The notes under the pieces: generated by a model
Databases searched by the model: none
What the model was told of the DNA's origin: nothing
What the model saw: only the letters and a program-made list of their open reading frames with translations
DNA from: Minisyncoccota bacterium
GTDB taxonomy: Bacteria > Patescibacteriota > Minisyncoccia > Phycocordibacterales > JACOZG01
Direction of reading: 5' to 3'
NCBI GenBank assembly: GCA_020057185.1
Contig: JAGVGK010000045.1
Coordinates: 1 to 46,594, forward strand
Length of the DNA: 46,594 nt
Shown: positions 1-7,211 of the stretch, in pieces
Layout: the number at the start of each line of letters is the position of its first letter
Numbering within the stretch: the first letter of the stretch is position 1
Translations under genes and position numbers: made by a program

Positions 1-3
1 AAT

Positions 4-21
4 CGCTCCGTTACCGGAGCG
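4..21 (-). other. GNRA-capped hairpin at left edge
   Basis: Perfect 7-bp inverted repeat CGCTCCG/CGGAGCG. Read on the minus strand its loop is GTAA, a GNRA tetraloop. It lies about 90 nt downstream of the leftward promoter at 117-145, so it may belong to a structured leader or RNA running off the window. Identity unknown. Confidence 0.4.
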
Positions 22-116
22 CTAATGAAGTGGCGAGAGAGTGTGGTATATTGAAATGATTAGTAATCGGGAAATTGCATTTCAGCCCAGAATTTACACG
101 ACCTAATTACCTCCCT

Positions 117-145
117 ATTATACACCCATCGGGTATAAAAGTCAA
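117..145 (-). promoter_or_regulatory. Consensus sigma70-type promoter reading leftward
   Basis: Minus strand reads TTGACT, a 17-bp spacer, then TATAAT, continuing off the left edge. The -10 context GGGTGTATAATAGGG is identical to that of the DGR target promoter at 5153-5181. No ORF is visible in the 110 bases downstream, so the product (long leader or RNA) lies outside the window. Confidence 0.75.
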
Positions 146-182
146 CCCGCCCGAACGACTGATATCGTTCAGTCAGGCGGGT
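145..182 (-). terminator. Hairpin downstream of secF
   Basis: Stem ACCCGCC/GGCGGGT with an inner GAACGA/TCGTTC stem, 26 nt past the secF stop. It probably ends the secDF transcript, but the following T run is weak and runs straight into the -35 box of the next promoter. Confidence 0.4.
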
Positions 183-207
183 AGGCCAAAAGTGGCTTAT
201 AATATAG

Positions 208-1107
208 TTATTTTGAACGACTGGAAAATTTTTGCCAGACGACGAGGAGGGGTGAGGCGATGAAGATTGAGGAGTAGGTACCGACGAGGACACCGATTGC
301 CATCAGGAGGGAGAAGTCGCGGGTGGCGGACGCGCCGTAGAGGAAGAGGATGACGAGGACGAAAATGATGGTGAGGGAGGTGTTGATCGAACGGGAAAAA
401 GTTTGTGATAAACTCTGACCAACCGTCTCGGCGAAGTTCGGACTGATATTTTTTTTCAAATTCTCGCGAATCCGATCGAACACCACGATCGTATCGTGAA
501 CGGAAATTCCTAAAATTGTCAAAAGGCCAGTGAGAAAAAGCGCATCCGCTTCATAGCCACGCACCGCGCCGAGATAAGAAAAAACGCCCGTGGGGATAAT
601 CAAATCGTGGAGCAGTGCGATGAAAGCGACAATCCCATACTTCCACGAGCTCACGGGACGCGAAACTTTGCGGAAAGCGAAAGCGATAAAAAGAATAATT
701 AAAACCACGACCAGAATAATTGCCAGAATCCCCCGTCGCGCCAGTTCCTTCCCAATCGTCGGCCCGATTGAACTGAAGCGTTTCTCAGTCGGCGCTAATT
801 TATCCGCTCCGACCGGCAAGGCTTTTACCACCGTCACATGTTCGGCGTCGGTGAGCGTTTTCGAGCGAATAATAATGTCTTGGTCGCCAGCTAGTTGCAC
901 CGACATCGAGCCAAGATCAAGTTTGTTTAATGCCTCACGCACTTGATCAGCCGTCGGCCGATCACTTGAGTACGAAACTTCGAGAATCGAACCGCCGGTA
1001 AAATCAGTCCCGAGTTTGAGTCCATAATTCCAGAACGACCACAACGAAGCCACAATTAAAATACCTGAGAGTAAGAAGAAAAAATTTTTGTATTTAATGA
1101 CGAACAT
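208..1107 (-). CDS. secF: Protein translocase subunit SecF
   Basis: Subunit of the SecDF complex, an RND-type membrane protein that uses the proton motive force to help SecYEG export proteins. At 299 aa it is a normal length. It shows the N-terminal membrane helix, the first periplasmic segment beginning LGTDFTGGS, and the SecF signature in the form GISVHDTIVVFDRIREN around residue 200, followed by C-terminal helices. It lies 27 bp downstream of secD on the same strand, so the two are probably co-transcribed. Identification is by clear family motifs. Confidence 0.97.
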   Translation of the reverse strand: MFVIKYKNFFFLLSGILIVASLWSFWNYGLKLGTDFTGGSILEVSYSSDRPTADQVREALNKLDLGSMSVQLAGDQDIIIRSKTLTDAEHVTVVKALPVGADKLAPTEKRFSSIGPTIGKELARRGILAIILVVVLIILFIAFAFRKVSRPVSSWKYGIVAFIALLHDLIIPTGVFSYLGAVRGYEADALFLTGLLTILGISVHDTIVVFDRIRENLKKNISPNFAETVGQSLSQTFSRSINTSLTIIFVLVILFLYGASATRDFSLLMAIGVLVGTYSSIFIASPLLVVWQKFSSRSK

Positions 1108-1134
1108 AGTGAATTAGCTATTAGCTTTTAGCTG

Positions 1135-2493
1135 TTAGGTAGAAAAACCGGAACCAAACAAGAAACGATTCAGCCGATTGGTGTGATGAACGCCGATCGC
1201 CAAGAGGAAAGTGCGAGTAATGCTAATCGCCGTCAACATACTAATCAACACACCGATCGCGAGCGTGAGGGCGAAACCGCGCACCAAACTCGTCCCGAAC
1301 CAAAAGAGAATCAGCGCAGAGATGATGGTCGCGAGATTAGAATCACGAATCGACGCCCACGCCCGTGAGAAGCCGTGACTGATCGCGTCGTGCATATTCT
1401 CGGTGTGACGCATCTCTTCCTTCAGGCGCGCGAAAATAAGAATATTCGCGTCCACCGCCATCCCGACCGAAAGAATGAAACCGGCCATGCCGGCGACGGT
1501 GAGCGTCACCGGCAGGAGTTTGAAAATTGCCAGCATCAGCGACACATAAATCCCGAGTGAGAGGACCGCGAGCACGCCGTTGATGCGATACCAGAGAATC
1601 ATAAACACCGCGACGAGAAGCAGGCCGATAATCCCCGCTCGCACCCCGCGATCAAGTGCTTCTTGGCCAAGCGTCGCGCCGATCGTCTCCGTCGAAACTA
1701 ATTTAATCGGCACGGGTAAAGCCCCGAGATTGAGATTGCGAACCAAGGTGCGCGCTTCTTCAACAGTAAAGTCACCCGAGATTTCAGCTCGACCATCCTT
1801 AATCTCCTCGCGCACAACTGGCGCGGAGAGAAGTTCGCCATCAAGATAAATACCAATGCGCTTATCCACATTCTCTTTCGTTAATTTGGCAAAAATATCG
1901 CCCCCCGTCTGATCGAACTCCACCGAAATGGTCGGGTTAATTGACTGACTGCTGAATTGCACTTGCGCCCGCTTGAGATATCGGCCAGTGAGCTCACTCG
2001 GAATGAAATCGGGATTTTCCGCCAGCAACGGATTCGGCGTAATCGCTCCGCCCTTCGCCATTTCCACCCGCGCCGTTTCGATCGCCTTCTTTATCGCTTC
2101 CTTCTCCGGCCCGTCCGGCCGTTCAATTTTGAATTCGAGGACTGGGGTAACACCGATCACTTTAAGGGCCTCTTCTACATCTGTCACGCCAGGTAATTCG
2201 ATGATCAAGCGGTGTGCCCCACTCCCGCCAATTCCAACTTGCTCAACTTGGATCAAAGGTTCGCGAACACCGAAAGTGTTCACCCGCCTTTCAACCACTT
2301 CGCGAAGCGAGGCCATCGCTTCGCCGACATCAACATCGGTTGGCAAAGCCGAGGTGTCGGCTTGATAGACCAAGTGACTTCCCTCGCGCAGGTCCAGACC
2401 GAGTTTGAATGGTCGAAGAGAAGACAGATCAAAATAGGTCAGCCCCAAGCCGAAGAGAATTAAGATCACTGCAATTATCCGCCGACGGGTCAT
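1135..2493 (-). CDS. secD: Protein translocase subunit SecD
   Basis: Partner of SecF in proton-driven protein export. The 452-aa protein has an N-terminal membrane helix, the conserved segment FKLGLDLREGSHLVY (usual form GLDLQGG), a large periplasmic domain, and six C-terminal helices including SVGMAVDANILIFARLKEE, the SecD counterpart of the RND helix-4 motif. The start is ATG with no Shine-Dalgarno, about 11 nt after the predicted transcription start (see promoter at 2511). yajC, which often sits here, is absent; the upstream neighbour is the DGR reverse transcriptase. Confidence 0.97.
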   Translation of the reverse strand: MTRRRIIAVILILFGLGLTYFDLSSLRPFKLGLDLREGSHLVYQADTSALPTDVDVGEAMASLREVVERRVNTFGVREPLIQVEQVGIGGSGAHRLIIELPGVTDVEEALKVIGVTPVLEFKIERPDGPEKEAIKKAIETARVEMAKGGAITPNPLLAENPDFIPSELTGRYLKRAQVQFSSQSINPTISVEFDQTGGDIFAKLTKENVDKRIGIYLDGELLSAPVVREEIKDGRAEISGDFTVEEARTLVRNLNLGALPVPIKLVSTETIGATLGQEALDRGVRAGIIGLLLVAVFMILWYRINGVLAVLSLGIYVSLMLAIFKLLPVTLTVAGMAGFILSVGMAVDANILIFARLKEEMRHTENMHDAISHGFSRAWASIRDSNLATIISALILFWFGTSLVRGFALTLAIGVLISMLTAISITRTFLLAIGVHHTNRLNRFLFGSGFST

Positions 2494-2510
2494 ATAATGT
2501 TATGGACGCT

Positions 2511-2537
2511 ATTATAACTACTCGTCATAATTTAGCA
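2511..2537 (-). promoter_or_regulatory. Likely secDF promoter
   Basis: TATAAT on the minus strand 17 nt before the secD ATG, with a weak -35 (TTGCTA) at 16-bp spacing that overlaps the last codons of the reverse transcriptase gene. It would give a very short leader. Confidence 0.5.
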
Positions 2538-3524
2538 AATAGCATTCAAAATCTGGATTTTTAATTTGTAAGTATTTCCGTGATTAATTAACCCTAAATA
2601 AGACGCAATAGTTTCTCTTCTTTTTTCTTGTCGTTCGATATTTTTAAACATCCTTCGTCTTGTCGCCCGTCTCAACACTCGATGATCAGGAAAATGCACC
2701 CAGCCAAGGAAATCAATTCCCGAAGCGAGGGTTTTGATTGAAATTTTGTCTGGGTGTAAAACGAGTTTAAGATTCTGTAACAAAAAATAATTTAGTTCGG
2801 ATAAAATAATTAGGAGCCAGTTTTTATCTTGGCTCATCACCACAAAATCATCGGCGTAGCGCAAATAATATCTGGCCTTGATTTTATTTTTTACAAACTG
2901 ATCTAGTTGATTAAGATAAACATTGGCAAAGAGTTGAGAAGTTAAATTACCCAGAGGCAGTCCAACCCCATTTTGAGTAGAATGAAAACTTCGAATAATT
3001 TTAGATAAAAGAAATAGGGTATCGGCATCAAAAACATAATCTTTAATGATTTCAACCAAGGTGTCGTGATCAATCGAAGCAAAAAATTTCCGGACATCAC
3101 ATTTAAGCACCCAAACAGTTTTGGTGTGATTCTTTGAAACTTGGTGCGCCAAAGATCGAAAGCGGTCGAGCGCTTTATGCGTCCCCTTACCAAACCGACA
3201 AGAATACGAATCATAAATGAAAGTTCGATCAAAGAATGGATAAAGAATTCGATAGAGGGCGCGGTGAAGAAGTCTATCTCTGACACTAGCTTTGTGGATA
3301 CTCCTCGGTTTCGGATCCGAAACACGGAAAGCTTCATAATTGGCGTGCTGATAGGTTTTTGATTTGAGATCATTGTGAAGAGACAACAAATTATCCATTA
3401 GATTTAGCTCAAACATTTGAACATCATGACGAGACCGCTTCCCGCTCGCAAATTCTCGCCACGCTTCGAGAAGATTTTCGAGCGATATGATACGATCATA
3501 GCCATGACTAAAAATTATTCTCAT
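2532..3524 (-). CDS. DGR reverse transcriptase
   Basis: Error-prone reverse transcriptase that copies TR RNA, misincorporating at adenines, into cDNA that replaces VR in the target gene. The 330-aa protein starts at the ATG of MRIIFSHGYD; the longer track ORF adds an unsupported 16 aa. Visible RT blocks are VRDRLLHRALYRI, KCDVRKFFASIDHD (first catalytic Asp), LPLGNLTSQLFANVYLNQLD and the catalytic YADDFVV. LGNLTSQ fits the [LIV]GxxxSQ motif that separates DGR RTs from group II intron and retron RTs. It is on the same strand as TR and the target. No Shine-Dalgarno; a possible -10 TAACAT lies 7 nt upstream. Confidence 0.95.
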   Translation of the reverse strand: MRIIFSHGYDRIISLENLLEAWREFASGKRSRHDVQMFELNLMDNLLSLHNDLKSKTYQHANYEAFRVSDPKPRSIHKASVRDRLLHRALYRILYPFFDRTFIYDSYSCRFGKGTHKALDRFRSLAHQVSKNHTKTVWVLKCDVRKFFASIDHDTLVEIIKDYVFDADTLFLLSKIIRSFHSTQNGVGLPLGNLTSQLFANVYLNQLDQFVKNKIKARYYLRYADDFVVMSQDKNWLLIILSELNYFLLQNLKLVLHPDKISIKTLASGIDFLGWVHFPDHRVLRRATRRRMFKNIERQEKRRETIASYLGLINHGNTYKLKIQILNAIC

Positions 3525-3918
3525 GATGGTAATGTTACCCCCCCCGACGCTTTTGCCACTGCTCCAACACACAAAAGGTGCTTACCTAATATGGTATGGC
3601 TACTACCAGACATTACCGAAAACTCATCGACACTCTCTGGGCCAAAGAATTGACACATTGTTTGTAGAAATTATGGAAGCCATCGCCGCGGCTGGATTTT
3701 TATCACGGGAAGAGAAACCCCCTTATGTCCGACTGGCTATTCGCAAAACGGACACGCTAAAAGTATTACTGATGGTGTTGTGGGAAACTAAATCTCTTGA
3801 TAGCAAAAAATATATCGCTATTTCTCTGAAAATAAACGGGGTCGGAAAAATGCTCGGTGGTTGGAACGGACAACTCTTAAAACAAAACTCCCTCGGCAAT
3901 AAACCGAAGGAGAAATGA
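3523..3918 (+). CDS. avd: DGR accessory variability determinant (Avd-like four-helix bundle)
   Basis: Avd forms a barrel that binds the DGR RT and TR RNA and is needed for mutagenic homing in studied DGRs. The body, from about GAYLIWYGYYQTLPKTHRHS through LGQRIDTLFVEIMEAI to GKMLGGW, is the bAvd/four-helix-bundle pattern. It runs opposite to RT, TR and target, which is unusual. Its 5' end overlaps the RT start, since the two ATGs share CATG at 3522-3525. Other starts are ATG 3532, or ATG 3504 if the C8 tract at 3538-3545 were one base shorter, which would add MTKNYSHDGNVTPP. The 3' end lies 8 bp from TR. Confidence 0.85.
   Translation: MMVMLPPPTLLPLLQHTKGAYLIWYGYYQTLPKTHRHSLGQRIDTLFVEIMEAIAAAGFLSREEKPPYVRLAIRKTDTLKVLLMVLWETKSLDSKKYIAISLKINGVGKMLGGWNGQLLKQNSLGNKPKEK
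3538..3545 (+). repeat. C8 homopolymer at the start of avd
   Basis: Eight consecutive C within the first codons of avd (MLPPPT). It is one of only two C/G runs of eight that I see in the window. Loss of one C would join avd to an upstream ATG at 3504, so it could be a phase-variable or error-prone site. Confidence 0.5.
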
Positions 3919-3926
3919 AGCGAGTA

Positions 3927-4049
3927 GCGAGCACAGCCGCGGGGTTGTTGACGTTCCAGTCGTTGTCGAGCCAGTTGTAGCTCCAGTTCCACCTGTCGCC
4001 GTTCCAGCAGAGGTAACGGACGTAGAGGTCGTCATCCGAGTTGCGGTTG
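3927..4049 (-). repeat. DGR template repeat (TR)
   Basis: 123-bp near-copy of VR at an exact 490-bp offset. On the coding (minus) strand it is rich in AAC codons and would read NRNSDDDLYVRYLCWNGDRW and onward to PAAVLA. It matches VR everywhere except 17 sites, all adenines in TR. Its 3' end, 19 bp at 3927-3945, is GC-rich and identical in VR, as expected for the initiation-of-mutagenic-homing segment. It lies between avd (convergent) and the target. Confidence 0.97.
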
Positions 4050-4088
4050 CGTACAAGGTATCATCTATGCCACTGCCCCCAGTTTACT

Positions 4089-4097
4089 AAAATAGCA
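4089..4097 (-). promoter_or_regulatory. Possible extended -10 promoter for TR RNA
   Basis: Minus strand TGCTATTTT, an extended -10 form also seen before the 53-aa gene at 9013. It would start transcription about 33 nt upstream of TR and read towards RT. No -35 box is visible. Confidence 0.35.
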
Positions 4098-4305
4098 AAC
4101 CAAAAGCTGTATCGTATTCGTGATCGATAATCACTTAATACCCTGCACCAAGTAGCTTCATTTTTTGAAGTGTCTGCATACACCACTCTACCCAAAACCA
4201 TAGTCGTGAGTATTCTCGATGTATGGATACTGGGTTCGGTAGCGAGCAACCTTGATCGCCCGCATATTCACCTACTACCGCAACTATATTATCACAAACA
4301 AAAAG

Positions 4306-4349
4306 AACCCCGCATCTTATCTGTGGTTAAACAGAAAAAATGCGGGGTC
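4306..4349 (-). terminator. Rho-independent terminator of the DGR target gene
   Basis: Stem ACCCCGCAT/ATGCGGGGT with an inner CTGT/ACAG stem. On the minus strand it is followed by TTCTTTTTG, 28 bp past the target stop. It separates the target transcript from TR-RT. Confidence 0.75.
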
Positions 4350-4376
4350 CGAGGACTAAGATCAAAGTGTCCAAGT

Positions 4377-4982
4377 TCAGTTTAGGACACAGTGACCGAG
4401 TCCACAGTGCGAACTTGCGAGCACAGCCGCGGGGTAGCTGACGCCCCAGTCGACGCCGAGCCAGTCGTAGCGCCAGAACCACCCGTCGCCGTACCAGCAG
4501 AGGAAACGGACGTAGAGGTCGCCATCCGAGTCGCGGTAGATAGTCCCCCAGAAGTAAACACGCTGGGTTTTCCATTCTTCGGGGATAAGCTCGGGATGCT
4601 TGAGTAGGAAGTCCAGCACATTGGCGTTCAGAACCCTCTGGCTCTTGAGTACCTCGCGTAGAACATCCCCCTTCATCCATTTGCCATCCTTCTGGTCGTC
4701 AGCGATATAAAGGGTGACGAGCGACTCTGTCCATTTGATAGGAACACCCTTCTGGTGTTCCTCCACCTTCCAACCCTCGGGCAGGAAGGGATCGGCGCAG
4801 CAGTCAATCACATGGTTGGCTTCCTTCGCCTCCCATATTCCCTTGAGGACATTGCGAACCCAAGCGAGATTGTCTCCCGTCGAGAGTTGCTTGACCAGCG
4901 CGGCATCCCATTTGCCCACTCGATTCATCGCCATTTCAAGCTCGTGCGCTTGACCGACACCCATTGTGAAGTCGTTAGACAT
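4377..4982 (-). CDS. DGR target protein with C-terminal variable region
   Basis: 201-aa protein diversified by the DGR. The start is ATG 4982, preceded by AAAGGAGAAG; the track ORF begins 24 aa too early. Residues 1-140 (TMGVGQAHELEMAMNRV..., LREVLKSQRVLNANVLDFLL) match a family I associate with CPR DGR targets; its function is unknown to me. Residues about 145-190 form the variable domain (GTIYRDSDGDLYVRFLCWY...PAAVLA), rich in Trp, Tyr, Gly and Asp. This is consistent with a C-type-lectin-like binding surface, though I cannot confirm the fold. There is no signal peptide or membrane segment, so it is predicted to be cytoplasmic unless exported unconventionally. It has its own consensus promoter, structured leader and terminator. 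Confidence 0.93.
   Translation of the reverse strand: MSNDFTMGVGQAHELEMAMNRVGKWDAALVKQLSTGDNLAWVRNVLKGIWEAKEANHVIDCCADPFLPEGWKVEEHQKGVPIKWTESLVTLYIADDQKDGKWMKGDVLREVLKSQRVLNANVLDFLLKHPELIPEEWKTQRVYFWGTIYRDSDGDLYVRFLCWYGDGWFWRYDWLGVDWGVSYPAAVLASSHCGLGHCVLN
4417..4539 (-). repeat. DGR variable repeat (VR)
   Basis: 123-bp segment in the 3' part of the target gene, aligned to TR without gaps. All 17 differences fall at TR adenines: 17 of 29 A sites changed and no change at C, G or T. All 14 affected codons are nonsynonymous (N to Y, D, F, V, G or S; D to G; Y to F; R to G; S to R). The ORF stays open and 12 codons follow VR. Confidence 0.97.
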
Positions 4983-5146
4983 AGCTAACTTCTCCTTTCT
5001 GTCGTGAGACTTGTTCACTCGAACTCGTCTCGTCCCTTGTTTACGGCTTAGCACAATGCTTCGCCACAGCAGAGAAAGGCCTATAATCTAAGCCGTTTTC
5101 TGCTATGGCGAAACGCAAGTTGGGTATCAAAGAACTTCTCTATTCT
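4983..5146 (-). promoter_or_regulatory. Structured 5' leader of DGR target, potential pseudoknot
   Basis: Leader of about 160 nt between promoter and ATG. In RNA order: CGCCATAGCAGA (5110-5099), ACGGCTTAG (5096-5088), TCTGCTGTGGCG (5073-5062), CTAAGCCGT (5051-5043). The first pairs with the third (12 bp, one G-U), the second with the fourth (9 bp, perfect). The interleaved order fits an H-type pseudoknot with loops of 2, 14 and 10 nt. A further hairpin GAGAC..GTTC/GAAC..GTCTC (5031-5006) lies just before the Shine-Dalgarno. I recognise no known riboswitch. Confidence 0.6.
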
Positions 5147-5152
5147 TTCCCT

Positions 5153-5181
5153 ATTATACACCCGTCACTAACACTTGTCAA
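5153..5181 (-). promoter_or_regulatory. Perfect consensus promoter of DGR target
   Basis: Minus strand TTGACA, 17 bp, TATAAT, the only perfect match to both boxes that I found. Its -35 overlaps the TTGTCA of a divergent promoter facing secG. Confidence 0.88.
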
Positions 5182-5204
5182 TAGTCCGTAATGGTTCATA
5201 ATAA
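5175..5204 (+). promoter_or_regulatory. Possible secG promoter
   Basis: TTGTCA followed at 17-18 bp by ATAATA/TAATAA, reading towards secG. It shares the -35 region with the oppositely directed target promoter. Confidence 0.45.
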
Positions 5205-5251
5205 GTCATACTAATTGTCTCCAAATGCAAACTGTGCTAGAGTGGTCGGAT

Positions 5252-5488
5252 ATGGAAATCATTAAAACGATTTTGCCGTGGGTGCAGATTATTGTCGCCA
5301 TTGCCGTGGTCGTCGCCATTCTGCTTCAACGCAATGACGCCGCTTTGGGCGGGGTCTTCGGTGGTAGTGGTAGTGTCGCTCATACGAAACGAGGTTTGGA
5401 GCGCGGTCTCTTCGTCACCACGGTGGTTTTGGCGATCCTTTTTGTGATCACCGCGATTCTCTCTTTTCTCCTTCAAGCCACCGTTTAG
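5252..5488 (+). CDS. secG: Preprotein translocase subunit SecG
   Basis: Small SecYEG subunit with two membrane helices (WVQIIVAIAVVVAILLQ and LFVTTVVLAILFVITAI) joined by a Gly-rich loop (LGGVFGGSGSVAHTKRG), typical of SecG. I prefer the start at MEIIKTILPW (78 aa), which matches family length; the track start at 5225 adds nine unsupported residues, and neither has a clear Shine-Dalgarno. With secDF on the far side of the DGR, the retroelement is embedded in a cluster of Sec genes. A peptide-binding-protein gene follows after 12 bp. Confidence 0.92.
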   Translation: MEIIKTILPWVQIIVAIAVVVAILLQRNDAALGGVFGGSGSVAHTKRGLERGLFVTTVVLAILFVITAILSFLLQATV

Positions 5489-5500
5489 TTAGATGGTCTT

Positions 5501-7204
5501 ATGCCTTTAAAAGATAAAATTGCCCGCACGGTGAGCATGATGCCACCGCCACGGAAAAAGCTTTTTGTTATTTGTCTCGCCGTTTTTCTTGTCGGGATTT
5601 TGACTCTCTTGTGGCTCACGAATCAAGCTTGGCTCGTGTCGGTGCCGGTTAGTGGTAGTCAATATATTGAAGGCCTCGTGTCTACGCCCCGTTTCATCAA
5701 TCCTCTGCTCGCGAGTACCGCCGTGGAACGAGACCTCACGACTTTGGTTTATTCCGGTCTTCTCCGTAGTAGTGGCACCGGCGAATTTATTCCAGATTTA
5801 GCCGAATCGTATACCGTTTCGCCCGATGGTTTAACTTACAACTTCACTCTGCGACCCAACTTAGTCTGGCACGATGGCGAACCAGTCACGGCCGACGATA
5901 TAATCTTTACCATCACCAAAGCTAAGGATCCGGCAATTAGAAGTCCTCGGCGCGCCAGTTGGGAAGGCGTAGAAGTGGAAAAAATTGACGCTCAACATTT
6001 CGTTTTCAAATTGAAACAACCCTACGCTCTTTTTTTGGAAAATCTAACGCTCGGCATCCTCCCCGCACACCGGTGGCAGAAAATCACCACCGCCGGTTTC
6101 TCCTCCACCAATCTTAATCTCGAACCCGTCGGCACTGGCCCCTACCAAATTTCAAACATCAAACGCGACAGCGATAATTTGCCGTTAACTTATACACTTA
6201 CGCCCTTCTCTCATTTCGCCCTTGGTGAACCAAAAATTGCAAAAGTTATTATTCATTTCTATCTGAATGAAGAGGCACTCTTGGGGGCTTATAATCGGGG
6301 CGAGATTGACGCGATCAACGCGATTGATTCTCTCACCGTTCGCGCCCTCGAAAAAAATGGTGCCCGCGTTTTGACCACTACTCTCCCGCGCGTCTTCGGC
6401 ATCTTTTTCAACCAGAATCAGCAAAAACTTTTTACGCGACCGGAAGTTCGCGCCGCACTCGACGCGGCGGTTGATCGTCAAGCTCTGGTCGCGGAAGTTT
6501 TTAGTAATTATGCCAAGCCCCTCACTGGACCATTGCCACTCACTTTATTCCCGGAGGCAACTTCTAATCAAGCCACGACCAGTCCGGATGAAATTCTGAA
6601 GCGCGCCGGTTGGCAAAAAAATGTTACCAGTGGTAAATGGGAACTGCCGACCAAAAAGAAAGGCGAAGTTCCCCTCGCTTTGCGCTTCACCTTAACAACT
6701 TCCGACACACCAGAGCTCAAGGGGGTCGCCGAGTTGGTGAAGCAGAATTGGGAAGCGTTCGGTGCCACCGTTGATCTAAAAATCTTCGAATTGGGGGCGC
6801 TCAACGAGGTCATTATCCGACCGCGCGATTATGAGGCCCTCCTCTTCGGCGAAATTGTCGGCCGGAATCCTGATCTCTACTCCTTCTGGCACTCTGCTCA
6901 ACGACTTGATCCGGGTCTCAATATTGCCCTCTACACCAACATCACAGTTGACAAAATTCTAGATGAGATTAAAGTGGCTAGTACAACTGACCGCCGGGCT
7001 TCGGCTTATCAAGCTTTCGACACCGAAATTCGGAAGGATAAGCCAGCGGTTTTCCTCTACGCCCCTGATTTCTTGTATCTCGTTCCCCGATCAGTGGAGG
7101 GTATTAATTTAGGAATTATTAACACACCAGCCGAACGTTTCTTAGGTATTTATAAATGGTATATTAAGACCGATAAAGTTTGGCCAATTTTCGTAAATGA
7201 TTAA
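5501..7204 (+). CDS. ABC transporter substrate-binding protein, family 5 (OppA/DppA type)
   Basis: 567-aa SBP_bac_5 protein, the extracytoplasmic receptor of peptide-type ABC importers. A single N-terminal membrane anchor (LFVICLAVFLVGILTLLWLT, about residues 19-38) replaces the usual lipoprotein signal. Family hallmarks are RFINPLLASTAVERDL, LVYSGLL, FTLRPNLVWHDGEPVTADDI and a long two-lobed body. No permease or ATPase genes are adjacent, so its transport partner, if any, is elsewhere. It sits between secG and RNase J with short gaps and could be co-transcribed with both. Substrate cannot be read from the sequence. Confidence 0.9.
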   Translation: MPLKDKIARTVSMMPPPRKKLFVICLAVFLVGILTLLWLTNQAWLVSVPVSGSQYIEGLVSTPRFINPLLASTAVERDLTTLVYSGLLRSSGTGEFIPDLAESYTVSPDGLTYNFTLRPNLVWHDGEPVTADDIIFTITKAKDPAIRSPRRASWEGVEVEKIDAQHFVFKLKQPYALFLENLTLGILPAHRWQKITTAGFSSTNLNLEPVGTGPYQISNIKRDSDNLPLTYTLTPFSHFALGEPKIAKVIIHFYLNEEALLGAYNRGEIDAINAIDSLTVRALEKNGARVLTTTLPRVFGIFFNQNQQKLFTRPEVRAALDAAVDRQALVAEVFSNYAKPLTGPLPLTLFPEATSNQATTSPDEILKRAGWQKNVTSGKWELPTKKKGEVPLALRFTLTTSDTPELKGVAELVKQNWEAFGATVDLKIFELGALNEVIIRPRDYEALLFGEIVGRNPDLYSFWHSAQRLDPGLNIALYTNITVDKILDEIKVASTTDRRASAYQAFDTEIRKDKPAVFLYAPDFLYLVPRSVEGINLGIINTPAERFLGIYKWYIKTDKVWPIFVND

Positions 7205-7211
7205 ATAAAAA

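Larger units (their letters stand above)
4050..4376. other. Intergenic region between TR and target gene
   Basis: 327 bp without a credible gene. It holds a possible TR promoter (4089-4097) and a terminator hairpin (4306-4349) for the target gene. The 62-aa ORF at 4061-4249 has a TTG start, no Shine-Dalgarno and no recognisable domain. Confidence 0.6.

Noticed and set aside
60-293. Two opposing ORFs at the left edge (62 and 77 aa).
   Set aside because: They run through the secF stop, a hairpin and a promoter; composition is low complexity.
3723-3992. 89-aa minus-strand ORF overlapping TR and avd.
   Set aside because: It is TR read in another frame plus the antisense of avd; no ribosome binding site or domain.
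4061-4249. 62-aa minus-strand ORF upstream of TR.
   Set aside because: TTG start, no Shine-Dalgarno, no -10 at the leaderless distance and no domain.
4400-4420. Hairpin just 3' of VR, as reported for phage DGRs.
   Set aside because: Only 3-4 bp stems and a direct CACTGTG repeat are visible; not convincing.
4327-4680. 117-aa ORF antiparallel in frame to the target C-terminus.
   Set aside because: Shadow of the target gene; Arg-rich composition follows from the GC-rich VR in another frame.
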